This document shows positions 9,851 to 19,810 of a stretch of DNA of 64,000 nucleotides, piece by piece. Under the pieces are notes generated by a model. That model was not told the origin of the DNA. It was given only the letters and a program-made list of their open reading frames with translations, and made no database searches. The DNA lies in the NCBI RefSeq assembly GCF_000332295.1, contig NZ_KB235930.1:3933895-3997894 (forward strand), in the 5' to 3' direction. Position numbers and translations under genes: made by a program. Position 1 is the first letter of the stretch. Every line of letters starts with the position of its first letter. Origin of the DNA: Fortiea contorta PCC 7126. Lineage in GTDB: Bacteria; Cyanobacteriota; Cyanobacteriia; Cyanobacteriales; Nostocaceae.

Positions 9851-10023
9851 TAAATTAACATTTACCAAAGTAGAGTATTGTTCCACTGGGAGCACTAGCG
9901 GCTTTGAGGATCGGCTCAAAAATGAACGAGACGGGAAAATTTAATCATTCCACATTTGGTGTTCAAACCAAGTAGTGTACATTTTCTGTTAATTATTGTT
10001 TTTACCATTGCTCCAAACTAGGT

Positions 10024-11397
10024 ATGTCAATCGGTTTTCTCAGACAAGCCCTCAACGCACTGCAAAAGCGATCGCGCAATCGCACTTCCCATCGGGTTAA
10101 CCAGTGGTTCAAATGGCTATCTCCTGGATTATCAGTCAAACGTTGGCTGCTAATCAGTGTTGGGGGTGTAATATTGGCGAGTCTGGGGTTAGCTATTTGG
10201 ATTAAGCTGACCCCGATTTTTTGGACAATAGAGTTGCTCAGAGAGTTACTGGGAGCGATCGCTAATATCTTACCCAACTATATCAGCGGCCCTCTGGTGG
10301 TACTGTGCGGTTTATTATTGCTCCTTTGGGGTCAAACACGCACCGTCGGTTCTATTACTAAAGTACTTCGACCAGAAGGAGGAGAAGAAGAACTCATAGA
10401 TGTCTTACTCGCCCATCGGCGATTATACCGAGGGCCGAAAATAGTCGTTATTGGCGGTGGGACAGGTCTTTCGACTTTACTGCGAGGATTAAAAACCTCC
10501 AGCGCGAATATTACGGCGATCGTTACCGTCGCCGATGATGGTGGGTCTTCGGGGCGATTACGTCAAGAATTTGGTGTTCTCCCTCCAGGTGATATCCGCA
10601 ACTGTCTAGCAGCGTTAGCAGATGAAGAAAAGCTGTTAACAGAATTATTTCAATACCGTTTCCGAGCTGGAGACGGATTGACTGGACACAGTTTTGGTAA
10701 CTTGTTTTTAACGGCCATGAGTGATATCACTGGAGACTTAGAGCGAGCTGTTGCTGCTAGCTCTAAAGTTTTAGCTGTGCGGGGACAAGTTTTACCCGCA
10801 ACTCTCAGCGATGTTCGTCTCTGGGCTGAATTGGCTGATGGTCGCCGGATTGAAGGCGAATCTAATATTCCCAAAGCTGGGGGGAAAATTACCAAAGTTG
10901 GCTGTATACCCGCCAATCCGCCCGCTTTACCAGCCGCAATTAAGGCCATTAAAGAAGCTGACTATATTATCATCGGCCCTGGAAGCCTCTACACTAGCTT
11001 AATTCCTAATTTGTTAGTACCAGAAATTGCTGATGCGATCGCCCAAACAACATCACTCCGCATCTATATCTGCAATATCATGACCCAACCTGGGGAAACC
11101 GAGGGTTATAGCGTCGCTGACCATATCCGCGCCATCGACGCCGCAGTGGGAAACAGAAGGTTATTTGATGCTGTGCTAGTACATAAAAAATCGCCTTCAG
11201 TGAAATCGCTCATCCGTTACGCTGAACAAAATTCCCACCCAGTTTTTTTAGATCGAGAAGCTGTCACCCAACTAGGGCGACGGATTGTCCCCGCTAATGT
11301 TTTATTTGAAGATGAAACAGGTTATGTACGTCACAATCCCCAAAAATTAGCGCGCGTATTGTTACGGTGGTACAGTGGAGCACATCATATTAAATGA
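10024..11397 (+). CDS. yvcK: YvcK/CofD-like gluconeogenesis factor with N-terminal membrane segments
   Basis: 457 residues. Two hydrophobic segments in roughly the first 110 residues ([20 protein letters not shown] and [18 protein letters not shown]) anchor it to the membrane. The soluble domain starts at about residue 140 with [15 protein letters not shown] and [12 protein letters not shown], then [18 protein letters not shown] and GPGSLYTS, the YvcK signature related to CofD 2-phospholactate transferase. In Bacillus and mycobacteria the family controls central carbon flux and cell-wall synthesis, partly through UDP-sugar binding. Its stop overlaps the tsaE start by four bases (ATGA), so translation is probably coupled. 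Confidence 0.92.
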   Translation: MSIGFLRQALNALQKRSRNRTSHRVNQWFKWLSPGLSVKRWLLISVGGVILASLGLAIWIKLTPIFWTIELLRELLGAIANILPNYISGPLVVLCGLLLLLWGQTRTVGSITKVLRPEGGEEELIDVLLAHRRLYRGPKIVVIGGGTGLSTLLRGLKTSSANITAIVTVADDGGSSGRLRQEFGVLPPGDIRNCLAALADEEKLLTELFQYRFRAGDGLTGHSFGNLFLTAMSDITGDLERAVAASSKVLAVRGQVLPATLSDVRLWAELADGRRIEGESNIPKAGGKITKVGCIPANPPALPAAIKAIKEADYIIIGPGSLYTSLIPNLLVPEIADAIAQTTSLRIYICNIMTQPGETEGYSVADHIRAIDAAVGNRRLFDAVLVHKKSPSVKSLIRYAEQNSHPVFLDREAVTQLGRRIVPANVLFEDETGYVRHNPQKLARVLLRWYSGAHHIK

Positions 11398-11846
11398 ATA
11401 TTTTGCTCACAGATGCACAAGCAACTTTCAATTTGGGCTTAACTCTTGGTCGCACCCTCGCTGCTGGAAGCGTCATTCTCCTCACAGGCGATTTAGGCGC
11501 CGGTAAAACTACTTTAGTACAAGGTATTGGTCAAGGGTTGGGAATCACTGAACCAATTGTCAGTCCCACCTTTACTCTCATCAATGAGTATCTGGGTGGA
11601 CGTCTTCCCCTTTATCATTTAGATTTATATCGCCTAGAACCACAAGAAGTTGTGGGCTTAAATTTAGAGACTTATTGGGAAGGTCTGGAAGTGGCGCCGG
11701 GAATTATGGCCATTGAGTGGGCAGAAAGATTACCTTATAAACCAGATAGTTATCTGAGTATATATTTGAGTTATCACCCTGGGGGCGATCGCCAAGCTGA
11801 AATTACCCCATTTAATAGCACTGCAGGACTAATATTTGATTTCTGA
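11394..11846 (+). CDS. tsaE: tRNA threonylcarbamoyladenosine biosynthesis ATPase TsaE
   Basis: 150 residues, the normal size. Walker [10 protein letters not shown] is at about 32-40, followed by [12 protein letters not shown] (switch region) and [18 protein letters not shown] carries the late acidic motif. TsaE works with TsaB and TsaD to make t6A37 on ANN-decoding tRNAs. The start overlaps the yvcK stop by four bases. The C-terminal tail is short and no fused TsaB or other domain is present. Confidence 0.95.
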   Translation: MNILLTDAQATFNLGLTLGRTLAAGSVILLTGDLGAGKTTLVQGIGQGLGITEPIVSPTFTLINEYLGGRLPLYHLDLYRLEPQEVVGLNLETYWEGLEVAPGIMAIEWAERLPYKPDSYLSIYLSYHPGGDRQAEITPFNSTAGLIFDF

Positions 11847-13160
11847 AAAAAATTCAGTCCACTTTTATTCCCTTGTTCCCTGTTCCCTAATCAAAGCTGA
11901 CTGTTATATATAAATTTTCATGTAGAGACGTTGCCATAAACGTCTCTACACAGGTTGGAAAGAATGCAAAATTATTTTTCTACCGCACGGAAATGGAAAG
12001 TATGATTTATGCAACAGAGTAATTTACTAGCAAACTTTTATATCCAGCCTTTGGGCAAAAATACACAGCAAATCAGCTTCTATCTGCCGCTACCGCGCTC
12101 GTCTTCGTTACAGTAATTATTTAGCATTGTTATCTTTTTTATTCAAAAATTAATCAAAACCTGTTGACCTGGAGAAACATGACAGTTAGATTTACTAGCT
12201 GTATTACCAAAATCAGTAATTACTAGTATGAAAATTGCAGATTAACTCAAAACATCTAAATAACAGCAACTTATAAAAAGAAAAAATGCCAAATCTACCT
12301 CAGTCAAAACGAACGCTTACATCCCGCGTTCATCAAGCGGTTTTCTTGCCTAAAGTGGCAATTTATGATATTGAGATTGGCATACAGCTTTTTATAGGTA
12401 ATATCTAGCAAAATGCCGATTTATTAATTACCTAAGTACACAAAAAATTAGGCACAGAGAATACCAGTTGCTGTAGAGAGTGAGAGGCGGAGGTTTTGAA
12501 TCTGCTAACACTGTGTTTCTATTCGATTATCCTCTTGATGAGTTTGATAAATTGTCTGTTTGGTTACTTGTTGCTACTTTCTTAATTTTGTAAAAAATCA
12601 TCTTCTTTTTATAAGAAACAAAAGATTACACTGATTAGTGTTAGGAAAAACATGTTTTCTTAATCTATAAATTAAGCATATATAAACTCTTTTTAATTGA
12701 AAACAGAGTTTTCACATAACTTACCTAGCTTAATTAATTTGCCGAATTTTCTATAATTGTGCAAATAAAAATTGCAGATAGTGGAATACCCATAGGTGGT
12801 CGGAAATCTTTAAAGGTATAGCATTTATGTATGAATTGTCTAACTTAATCTTTAACTTTATTTGTCTGTGCTAGATTCACAGCCAATCTAGATAAAAATG
12901 ACATCAACAAATTAATGGTGATAGTTAAGCTTATCTAATTACAAAATAGAGAAAATTTTATATGTGTATATGTTGCTATTACTTAATTAAGGCTTACGTA
13001 ATGTATGATAGTTGCGTATAAGCACTAGAATATCTGCGATTTACCCGAGATTTCTAGGATAATCAAATTTATAGCAGGGAACAGGGAATAGGGAAGAGAG
13101 AATTGGGAATAGAGATGATATTAATATCAATTCCCCAGTCCCTAATTCCTAGGGTATTTG
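11847..13160. other. 1.3 kb gene-poor gap between tsaE and pyrC
   Basis: No convincing gene. It contains a TTCCCT-type repeat at about 11868-11890, one TGTAGAGACG inverted repeat (11921-11950), a long AT-rich stretch (12100-13060) and a GGGAATA-type repeat at 13077-13152. Two tiny frames of 35 and 40 codons (from about 12008 and 12285) have no ribosome site. No tRNA arm or known ncRNA motif was recognised. The gap is convergent (tsaE plus, pyrC minus), so it need not hold promoters. Confidence 0.5.
11921..11950. repeat. TGTAGAGACG inverted repeat, copy 1
   Basis: Perfect 10-bp arms (TGTAGAGACG / CGTCTCTACA) around a 10-base centre. It is one of at least six related copies in this window, all between genes. 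It lacks a T-run, so it is not a classical terminator. Confidence 0.75.
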
Positions 13161-14480
13161 CTAAGAAAAATTGAGAGCCTGACCCCGTACCGACTCATTT
13201 ACTTGACCCTGATCATAGACAATTTCGCCACCAACGATGGTTTTGACAGCCCAGCCGGTGAGGTTCCAGCCTTCAAAAGGACTCCAACGACACTTAGTGA
13301 ACAATTCTTCCCGCAGCACTGGGCGGTAAGTGTTTAAATCTACAAGCACTAAATCGGCGTCATAACCAGGGGCGATCGCGCCTTTGTTGGGGATACCATA
13401 AGCAACCGCTACAGCCTGAGACATCCAATGGACAACTTGAGCAATGGTACACTTTCCTTGCATCGCGGCTGTTAACATCAACGCCAGAGAAGTTTCCACC
13501 CCAGGCATTCCGGAGGGACTATGGGGATAGGGTTGGGCTTTTTCTGCTAAAGTGTGTGGTGCATGGTCAGTGGCGATGAAATCAATCACACCATCGCGTA
13601 AAGCTTGCCATAAAACTTCATTATCGTGGGGCGATCGCAATGGAGGATTCATCTGCGCCAAAGTCCCAATTTTTTCATAAGCGCTCGTATTCAGCAATAA
13701 ATGCTGTGGAGTCACCTCGGCTGTCACCCAACTGGGTTTCTCTTGACGCAGTAAATCAGCTTCCTCTGCGGTTGACATATGCAGAATATGTAGCCGGCGT
13801 TGGTATTTTTGCGAAAGTTTTAAAGCCAGTTTAGTCGCCAGCAATGCGGCTTGATTGTCTTGAATTTGGGAATGGACTGCAGGATCATCAATACCAGAAA
13901 ACTCCTGACGCCGCTGGCTAATTCTGGCTTGATCCTCCGCATGAACAGCAATTAAGCGACTCCCTTGAGCAAAAATCGCCTCTAACGCCGCCTCTTGGTC
14001 AACCAACAACTGACCGTGCATCGATCCCATGAAAATTTTAATTCCCGGTGTGGGCTTGGCTTGCAGCAAGTCTGGCAGATTATCGGCTGTTGCCCCGATA
14101 AAAAAGCCATAATTAACTAAGCACTTTTGGGCAGCGAGTTGTAGCTTATCATCTAAAGCTTGCTGGCTAGTGGTCAACGGGCGTGTATTCGGCATTTCCA
14201 GAAAAGAGGTGACTCCTCCTTTGGCGCAAGCCCGACTAGCGGTAGATAAATCTTCCTTGTATTCTAGTCCTGGTTCGCGGAAATGTACTTGTGGATCGAT
14301 GACTCCTGGCAACAAAGTTAACCCTTGTGCGTCTATTTCAAGCGTGGGTGCGGTGGTAGTGACTGCTGGTGCGACTTCGACAATTTGGCGATCGCGCGTC
14401 AGCACATCCCCAACCATCAATTCACCATCAGGTAGAATTATGCGAGCGCGACGAATCAGTAAACTTTTTGGAGATGACAT
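13161..14480 (-). CDS. pyrC: dihydroorotase, class I type
   Basis: 439 residues. An amidohydrolase that closes carbamoyl-aspartate to dihydroorotate in pyrimidine synthesis. Motifs: GVIDPQVHFREPG at 59-71, FLEMPNTRP near 90, IAVHAEDQ, LHILHMSTAEE, and the late FIATDHAPHT with the catalytic aspartate. The first metal motif is QxH rather than the textbook HxH (Gln64 then His66). I recall the same change in other cyanobacterial and Bacteroidetes homologues, so it is probably a subfamily trait. The ATG at 14480 gives the expected N-terminus. It stands alone in the minus direction. Confidence 0.92.
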   Translation of the reverse strand: MSSPKSLLIRRARIILPDGELMVGDVLTRDRQIVEVAPAVTTTAPTLEIDAQGLTLLPGVIDPQVHFREPGLEYKEDLSTASRACAKGGVTSFLEMPNTRPLTTSQQALDDKLQLAAQKCLVNYGFFIGATADNLPDLLQAKPTPGIKIFMGSMHGQLLVDQEAALEAIFAQGSRLIAVHAEDQARISQRRQEFSGIDDPAVHSQIQDNQAALLATKLALKLSQKYQRRLHILHMSTAEEADLLRQEKPSWVTAEVTPQHLLLNTSAYEKIGTLAQMNPPLRSPHDNEVLWQALRDGVIDFIATDHAPHTLAEKAQPYPHSPSGMPGVETSLALMLTAAMQGKCTIAQVVHWMSQAVAVAYGIPNKGAIAPGYDADLVLVDLNTYRPVLREELFTKCRWSPFEGWNLTGWAVKTIVGGEIVYDQGQVNESVRGQALNFS

Positions 14481-14724
14481 GTGGTTAAAAGCAGTAAGAC
14501 ACAGAGCTACGCATGACGGATAACTATCCTTTTAGGTTAAACTTGGTTGCGCTCTCTAGTCATAAATTTTGGTCACAAGTTAAAAAAAAGTGGATTATTA
14601 ATTAACAAGACCCCTGTGAAAATGCCTAAATAATCAGAAAATCTAACTTCTCCCGTTAAGATTAAAAAATAAGGTTCCTCTTGGCGAGTTCACTACCTGC
14701 ATATTTTTTACTTCAATAAATTTC

Positions 14725-15366
14725 ATGCAAAATCAAGTGTCTGATAACAACTCTAGTCAACAACCCGATAATTCCTGGATTGCAGAAATAGGTAGAACAG
14801 TTGTTTTAAGCATCGTTCTAGCACTAGGAATTCGTACTTTTGTTGCAGAAGCTCGTTGGATTCCTTCCGGTTCTATGGAACCAACCCTCCATGGCACCCC
14901 CAACCAATGGGAAGCTGATAAAATCATTGTTGATAAGTTGAAGTATAAATTTTCCGAACCGCAACGAGGGGATATTGTCGTTTTTTCGCCTACAGAAGAA
15001 TTACAAAAAGAACAGTACCAAGACGCTTTCATTAAACGTGTGATTGGTCTACCGGGCGAAAAAGTAGAGCTGAGAAATGGCAAAGTTTATATCAACAACA
15101 AACCTTTACCCGAAAATAACTACCTCAGATCTAACCAACGCACTGTCACTGAAGTTTGCACTTCCGGTCAGCAACCCCCTTTCCTCGCCAAACCCCAAAC
15201 TATCCCCGCCAACTCTTACTTAGTGCTGGGTGATAACCGTGGTAGCAGCTACGACGGGCGTTGTTGGGGTATTGTCCCCAAGCAGAAAATTATCGGTCGG
15301 GCTGTAATCCGTTTCTGGCCGCTGAATCACATCGGCGGAATTGATAAAACTCCACTTTATCCATAG
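14725..15366 (+). CDS. lepB: signal peptidase I
   Basis: 213 residues. One N-terminal membrane segment (VVLSIVLALGIRTFVAEA) is followed by the catalytic serine in PSGSMEPTL (Ser50) and the catalytic lysine in FIKRVIGLPGE (Lys104). Then comes the conserved box GDNRGSSYDGRCWG. The enzyme removes signal peptides from exported proteins at the outer face of the plasma or thylakoid membrane. It stands alone between pyrC (divergent) and the MOSC gene (171 bp downstream). Confidence 0.95.
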   Translation: MQNQVSDNNSSQQPDNSWIAEIGRTVVLSIVLALGIRTFVAEARWIPSGSMEPTLHGTPNQWEADKIIVDKLKYKFSEPQRGDIVVFSPTEELQKEQYQDAFIKRVIGLPGEKVELRNGKVYINNKPLPENNYLRSNQRTVTEVCTSGQQPPFLAKPQTIPANSYLVLGDNRGSSYDGRCWGIVPKQKIIGRAVIRFWPLNHIGGIDKTPLYP

Positions 15367-15451
15367 TTAAAAATTATCTGTATTACTCGTGAATTTTAAT
15401 TTTTGGTAGTTAAATAATCTTGCTATGGTGGATTAGTAACAACAGCATTTT

Positions 15452-15505
15452 TAATTTGGGATTTCCAGTCTTAGACAGGAATATCTAGCCTGAAATCCCA
15501 AATTA
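15452..15505. repeat. 14-bp inverted repeat between lepB and the MOSC gene
   Basis: Perfect arms TAATTTGGGATTTC (15452-15465) and GAAATCCCAAATTA (15492-15505) around a 26-base centre. Neither strand has a following T-run, so it is a hairpin or cruciform rather than a clear terminator. It ends 32 bp before the MOSC gene start. Confidence 0.7.
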
Positions 15506-15537
15506 CAAGTTGCTCGTCATCAAATCAATCTCTGCTG

Positions 15538-16317
15538 ATGCCATACCTAGCCAAAATTCTACTGTATCCAGTTAAGTCTCTTGATGGCGTGGAAGTTGAA
15601 ATTGCCACAGTTTTGGCTAGTGGAGCATTACAGCGCGATCGCGAATACGCAATTTTTGATGATGCACAAAAGTTTGTCAATGGCAAGCGCCACGCCAAAA
15701 TTCATCTTCTGCGGGCGCAGTTTACATTAGCCCAGAAAACTCTCTCGCTACAAATTCCAGGGAACGATTCACCACAAATTTTCCATCTGGATCAGGAGCG
15801 ACAAGCTCTAGAAGCAGCTTTAAGTGATTTTTTGGGATTTGCTGTCAAAGTAGAGCAAAACACGCTCACAGGCTTTCCCGATGACCTCAACTGCTCTGGC
15901 CCAACAGTGATTAGCACCGCAACTTTAATGGAAGTGGCTTCTTGGTTTCCCAATGTCAGTGTTGAGGAAATGCGCCGTCGGATACGTGCCAATATAGAAA
16001 TTGGCGGTGTATCGGCGTTTTGGGAAGACCAGCTATTTAGCGCCGAAAGCGAGACAGTCTCTTTTCGAGTCGGAGACGTACATTTTTTTGGTGTTCAACC
16101 GTGTCAGCGCTGCGTCGTCCCCACGCGCAACCCTGACTCCAGCGCAGTTTACCCAAATTTTCAAAAAACATTTATCCAACAGCGACAAGCTACTGTACCG
16201 AATTGGGTAGCGACGGCGCGTTTTCGCCACTTCTACAGCTTGAGTGTGAATACACGATTACCAGCATCAGCAGCAGGAAAAATTTTGCAGATTGGTGATG
16301 AAATTACAATTATTTAG
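15538..16317 (+). CDS. MOSC domain protein (YcbX/YiiM-like)
   Basis: 259 residues. The N-terminal beta-barrel domain (LAKILLYPVKSLDGVEVE, DREYAIFDD) precedes a MOSC domain in which FGVQPCQRCVVPTRNPDS near residue 187 carries the conserved cysteine expected to hold molybdenum cofactor. MRRRIRANIEIGG is the other family block. MOSC proteins move or use sulfur on molybdenum cofactor; YcbX reduces N-hydroxylated compounds. No iron-sulfur domain is fused to it. The partner and substrate are unknown. Confidence 0.87.
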   Translation: MPYLAKILLYPVKSLDGVEVEIATVLASGALQRDREYAIFDDAQKFVNGKRHAKIHLLRAQFTLAQKTLSLQIPGNDSPQIFHLDQERQALEAALSDFLGFAVKVEQNTLTGFPDDLNCSGPTVISTATLMEVASWFPNVSVEEMRRRIRANIEIGGVSAFWEDQLFSAESETVSFRVGDVHFFGVQPCQRCVVPTRNPDSSAVYPNFQKTFIQQRQATVPNWVATARFRHFYSLSVNTRLPASAAGKILQIGDEITII

Positions 16318-16344
16318 ATAGGAGATTGGTAATTGGATATTACT

Positions 16345-17328
16345 TCACTGACGTAATACTAAATCCGCAATTAGTGAAGCGTGATCAGAATTAGCATTGG
16401 TTCCTATATATGTGCGCGCGACACTAAAATGTTGGTTGACAAAGCAGTGGTCAATGGGAATATTTATTAATGGTAATAGCCAGTTTGGTAAATTGACATA
16501 ACTTGCTGGTCGCGGCCAGCTTGGTAAAATACCAAAACCTAAGCGGGTGTTATGCAACTTTGTTTTGTTGACAAATCTGTGATAGTAAGGCGACCAAGGC
16601 GTTAAATTAAAATCTCCGGCTAAAATTAATGGCTGATCTAATTTTTGTACATAATTATTCAGCGCCTCTAGTTGTCGATTACGTCGGTGAAAATTAGCTT
16701 GTGTTACGGGTACAAAAGGATGAGTACCAATAAATTTAACTGGCTTTTTATCTATTTCTAAAGTGGCGATGAGGTTATGACCTCCTTGTCCATTAAAGCT
16801 TTCACCTTTAGCATCTTTCATGGGTAAGCGGGTAAGGATAGCTAGACCACCTCCAGGACTTCTAAAACCATTAGATAAGCTTGGTTGGAGCGCAGTTTTT
16901 AGCTTGGTAAATATGTCTTGATCAATTTCAATAAATAAAGCGATATCAGGGCGTTCATTCTGCACTAAATTAATCATTTCCTGATAGCTTTTATTTTTAA
17001 TATTCATATTATATGATAAAACCCGCACCTGTTTATCTGAGTTAACATTCATCTGTCGGGCATTGGGTAGATACCAGGGAATTACTTCAATGGCATTGAT
17101 TCCTACTAGTAATAAAGCCGCTAAAAACAGAATTTTGTTTTTAACTTGGCGGGTTCTCCAAAGAATAAATAAAATAATAGTAAGTATTAATGATAAAACT
17201 AAATAATGAAAGCGGAAATGGGCGAATAATTCTAATGACCAAGACCAAGCAATATAAGATAATATAGATAATGAACCGAGAATTAATAAAGCGGTAGTTG
17301 CCAAGATTAAGTAGATTCTTGAAGCCAT
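16345..17328 (-). CDS. membrane-anchored endonuclease/exonuclease/phosphatase family protein
   Basis: 327 residues. Three hydrophobic segments in the first 90 residues anchor the protein. The EEP domain follows: LSYNMN (near 104), RPDIALFIEID, GTHPFVP, LAGDFNLTPWSP (near 242), IPIDHCFV and NSDHASLIADL at the end, giving the Asp/His metal and catalytic set. This membrane-plus-EEP layout is common in bacteria, where the substrate (phospholipid, nucleic acid or other phosphodiester) is usually unknown. It stands alone. Confidence 0.9.
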   Translation of the reverse strand: MASRIYLILATTALLILGSLSILSYIAWSWSLELFAHFRFHYLVLSLILTIILFILWRTRQVKNKILFLAALLLVGINAIEVIPWYLPNARQMNVNSDKQVRVLSYNMNIKNKSYQEMINLVQNERPDIALFIEIDQDIFTKLKTALQPSLSNGFRSPGGGLAILTRLPMKDAKGESFNGQGGHNLIATLEIDKKPVKFIGTHPFVPVTQANFHRRNRQLEALNNYVQKLDQPLILAGDFNLTPWSPYYHRFVNKTKLHNTRLGFGILPSWPRPASYVNLPNWLLPLINIPIDHCFVNQHFSVARTYIGTNANSDHASLIADLVLRQ

Positions 17329-17472
17329 AATAATGCGTAAAAATTTTGGCGTAAATAAAGTTTATTTGTTATTTGTAATAGTTTTAGATAACTTAAGGTT
17401 GTGCAATTTGGCTGTTCAGTTGATGAGCAGTAAAAATTGGGGAAAGGTCATGCTTTCCTTTCCCCTGGGTGG

Positions 17473-19155
17473 TTATTTTGTTGTTTTGGGCTTGAGAGCT
17501 AATAACATTTCTAATTCGCTCGTGGATTTATCGGGACTGGTAGCAGTAACGCCCAAACCACGGATAGAAGCCAGAATGGTGCTGGCGTCAGGGGGGAGGG
17601 ATTGACCGGGAAACCGATTAATTAATGTGACTGTTTTGTCCATATCTAAGTAAAAGTAACCACCGTTGGGTTTTTGCAAAGAACTAGTAACAGCCTTAAA
17701 AGTTTCGCTATTATCGAGGGGTTGATTCTTCGCAGTGGCGATCGCATCTGCAATCGGCCCACCCACAGCCACAAGTAGGGTATCTTGATCTAGCCAACCA
17801 TGAGACAATACGGCCCCTTGCGGAGTTTGCCATTCCGTGATATCCTTACCACCAACATTTCGGTTAGCAACTGTGACTGATTGCCTTTTGATTAAGTCAT
17901 CGAGCTTGGTCAGAGTGCTTTCTGCAGTTTTGCGATCGCTAGTATCAAATACAAAAGCGCCCCCAACACCTACGCTAGCTAGGATACCTTGATTTGAGGG
18001 AATCGCTGCGATCGCAAATTCTTGATTCATCCAGCCAATCACTTCTTTATCTAAATCTAGATTGGCGGTTGCTTTCAACTGCTGACGTACTTGTTCCACC
18101 GCTTGATTAAATTCAGGATAATCTTTTGACTGCTCCAGTAACAATGACCAGCTACGACTGATACCCTGACCGCTGACGAGAGCTAAAGTATCAGCGGGAA
18201 ATTGTCCGACTATATTTGCGGGAGCATTTTGGTACTGGAATTTATTTAATTGCGGATCTAAATTAGCGATCGCTTTTAATCTCACACCCCCATCATCCAC
18301 TCCAACACCCGCCACCATAGATTTTACCAGCTTCAATTGGTTAAGGGTTTGTGGAGGTAATTGCGTTGCTTGGGGATTAGAGGTGATTAATTGCTGTACC
18401 ATCCCCGCATAATCAGGTACATAAATTTGGGCTAGGGAATTTTTCACATCCACACCCTTAGCCAGAATTGTACTCGCACCTTCTTTACCAGCAAAAGATG
18501 GCTGACCTTTAAAGGTATCAATCGCTTGTTCAATACCTTTTTTCTCTGGAGCCAAAACCAGTTGACTATTATTTAAGACCACACTATATGTCGGTTTTCC
18601 CTGTTCCCTGGTTTCCGTAATTTTTTCGCCTTTATAATCAGTTTCCGTGAATTTGACACCTTTTTGTGACTTGAGTTTGTTACCAAAATTCAAAGCACCG
18701 AGTTTGTCCTTAATTCCCACCACCACCAAAACATTAGGTTCAGATTGTGGGTTTGTAGGTTGATTAAGTTGATCACCTGGAGTGTTTAACTGTGCGGGTT
18801 TCACAGAGTTCGGCGGTAACACAGCAATCATCACCCCACCAACCCAAGGCTTTAAATCTGTTTCATAAGAAATGTTACTTTCTTTAAAAGCATCTTGGTT
18901 AAATTTCTCCAGCCCCTTGGTGATCAGATTTTGGGCTTCCGGAGTCCCAAACTGCTTTAACTTTTCCCAAGCCTGGGGATCAGTATTAATGTAAGTAGCC
19001 ATTAATGCTGTAGCTGGAACAACTTTAGCACTGCCGAGTGCCCCGGTACTATCCCCGACAGGCGTTTTCAAGTATAGATAAGCGGCTATACCACCAGTAA
19101 TAGCCACAACCGCACCGATGGTAGGAATTAAAAACTTTAATTTACTTTCAGGCAT
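17473..19155 (-). CDS. DUF3352 family envelope protein
   Basis: 560 residues starting MPESKLKFLIPTIGAVVAIT. A single N-terminal membrane segment (about residues 7-29) anchors a large extracytoplasmic domain with the DUF3352 blocks VPATALMATYINTDPQAWEK, the alternating FGNKLKSQKGV/TYSVVLNNSQLVLA repeats and a long C-terminal half ending KPKTTK. The family is found largely in cyanobacteria and its function is unknown. The ATG at 19155 is preferred, with GAGGA about 10 bases upstream; a GTG five codons earlier is possible. Confidence 0.85.
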   Translation of the reverse strand: MPESKLKFLIPTIGAVVAITGGIAAYLYLKTPVGDSTGALGSAKVVPATALMATYINTDPQAWEKLKQFGTPEAQNLITKGLEKFNQDAFKESNISYETDLKPWVGGVMIAVLPPNSVKPAQLNTPGDQLNQPTNPQSEPNVLVVVGIKDKLGALNFGNKLKSQKGVKFTETDYKGEKITETREQGKPTYSVVLNNSQLVLAPEKKGIEQAIDTFKGQPSFAGKEGASTILAKGVDVKNSLAQIYVPDYAGMVQQLITSNPQATQLPPQTLNQLKLVKSMVAGVGVDDGGVRLKAIANLDPQLNKFQYQNAPANIVGQFPADTLALVSGQGISRSWSLLLEQSKDYPEFNQAVEQVRQQLKATANLDLDKEVIGWMNQEFAIAAIPSNQGILASVGVGGAFVFDTSDRKTAESTLTKLDDLIKRQSVTVANRNVGGKDITEWQTPQGAVLSHGWLDQDTLLVAVGGPIADAIATAKNQPLDNSETFKAVTSSLQKPNGGYFYLDMDKTVTLINRFPGQSLPPDASTILASIRGLGVTATSPDKSTSELEMLLALKPKTTK

Positions 19156-19810
19156 AAGTATTATCCTCACTTGCTCTAATTGTTACCGAGGCTAGTAAAA
19201 ACGTCATTGTAATCCTTGCGGATTTCTTCATCGTCCTGAAGAATTCAACGGTATTTACTGCTAAAATTGTTGTCTCTACACACTATGGCTTTAGAAATAC
19301 TCTTAACAAAGTCTTCAACAGGGTGACGAGGAAATCCGTAAATGGTGTGTTGTGAATCTCAAAAAAACAGCCTCGGTGATTACAGCAAGTTATCCTTGGT
19401 TATGAGGATACTGGGGAGTATTTGTACTCAATAAACATCTATGAGAGTACAAAATACTTTTGGCTAAACGACAAAATCGTCCAAAACACCAGCCGACATC
19501 AGGGTAAGTACAAAAGAAAAAATGGGGAAGATTAAACTTCTTACACAAGTAATCACCAAGGGCGCTCAGAAAAGCCCTGAATTAAAGTACCTGCTCCTAG
19601 AGCACACGTGTTTTTATGGGTTAAATACTTATCCAGGAAGCTTTAGCAGTTTTGTCTCACCCTCTTTATTGTTCGCCTTCGTTACTTTATGTAACCCCAC
19701 AGAGAAATTTTCCCTCAATATTGAGTTGCTTTGGGCACTATACCTAAAAGCAAGATTTTGCTTCACTACATCTAGCCAGACTTGTCAGGATTATAAGGGC
19801 GTAAGCGTCA
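19156..19810. other. divergent intergenic region with inverted repeats
   Basis: About 650 bp between the DUF3352 gene and the M1 aminopeptidase. It contains a large imperfect inverted repeat (19185-19377) and a hairpin with arms AGTATTTGTACTC and GAGTACAAAATACT (19417-19457, one bulge). A 102-codon frame from 19522 overlaps the aminopeptidase start, has no ribosome site and reads like chance coding. Confidence 0.55.
19185..19377. repeat. imperfect long inverted repeat
   Basis: The outer arms ACCGAGGCT (19185-19193) and AGCCTCGGT (19369-19377) match exactly. Inner arms around 19219-19233 and 19325-19338 pair as CGGATTTCTTCATC-like against GACGAGGAAATCCG with a few mismatches at a similar spacing. 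It may be a decayed mobile element or a double operator. Confidence 0.5.
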
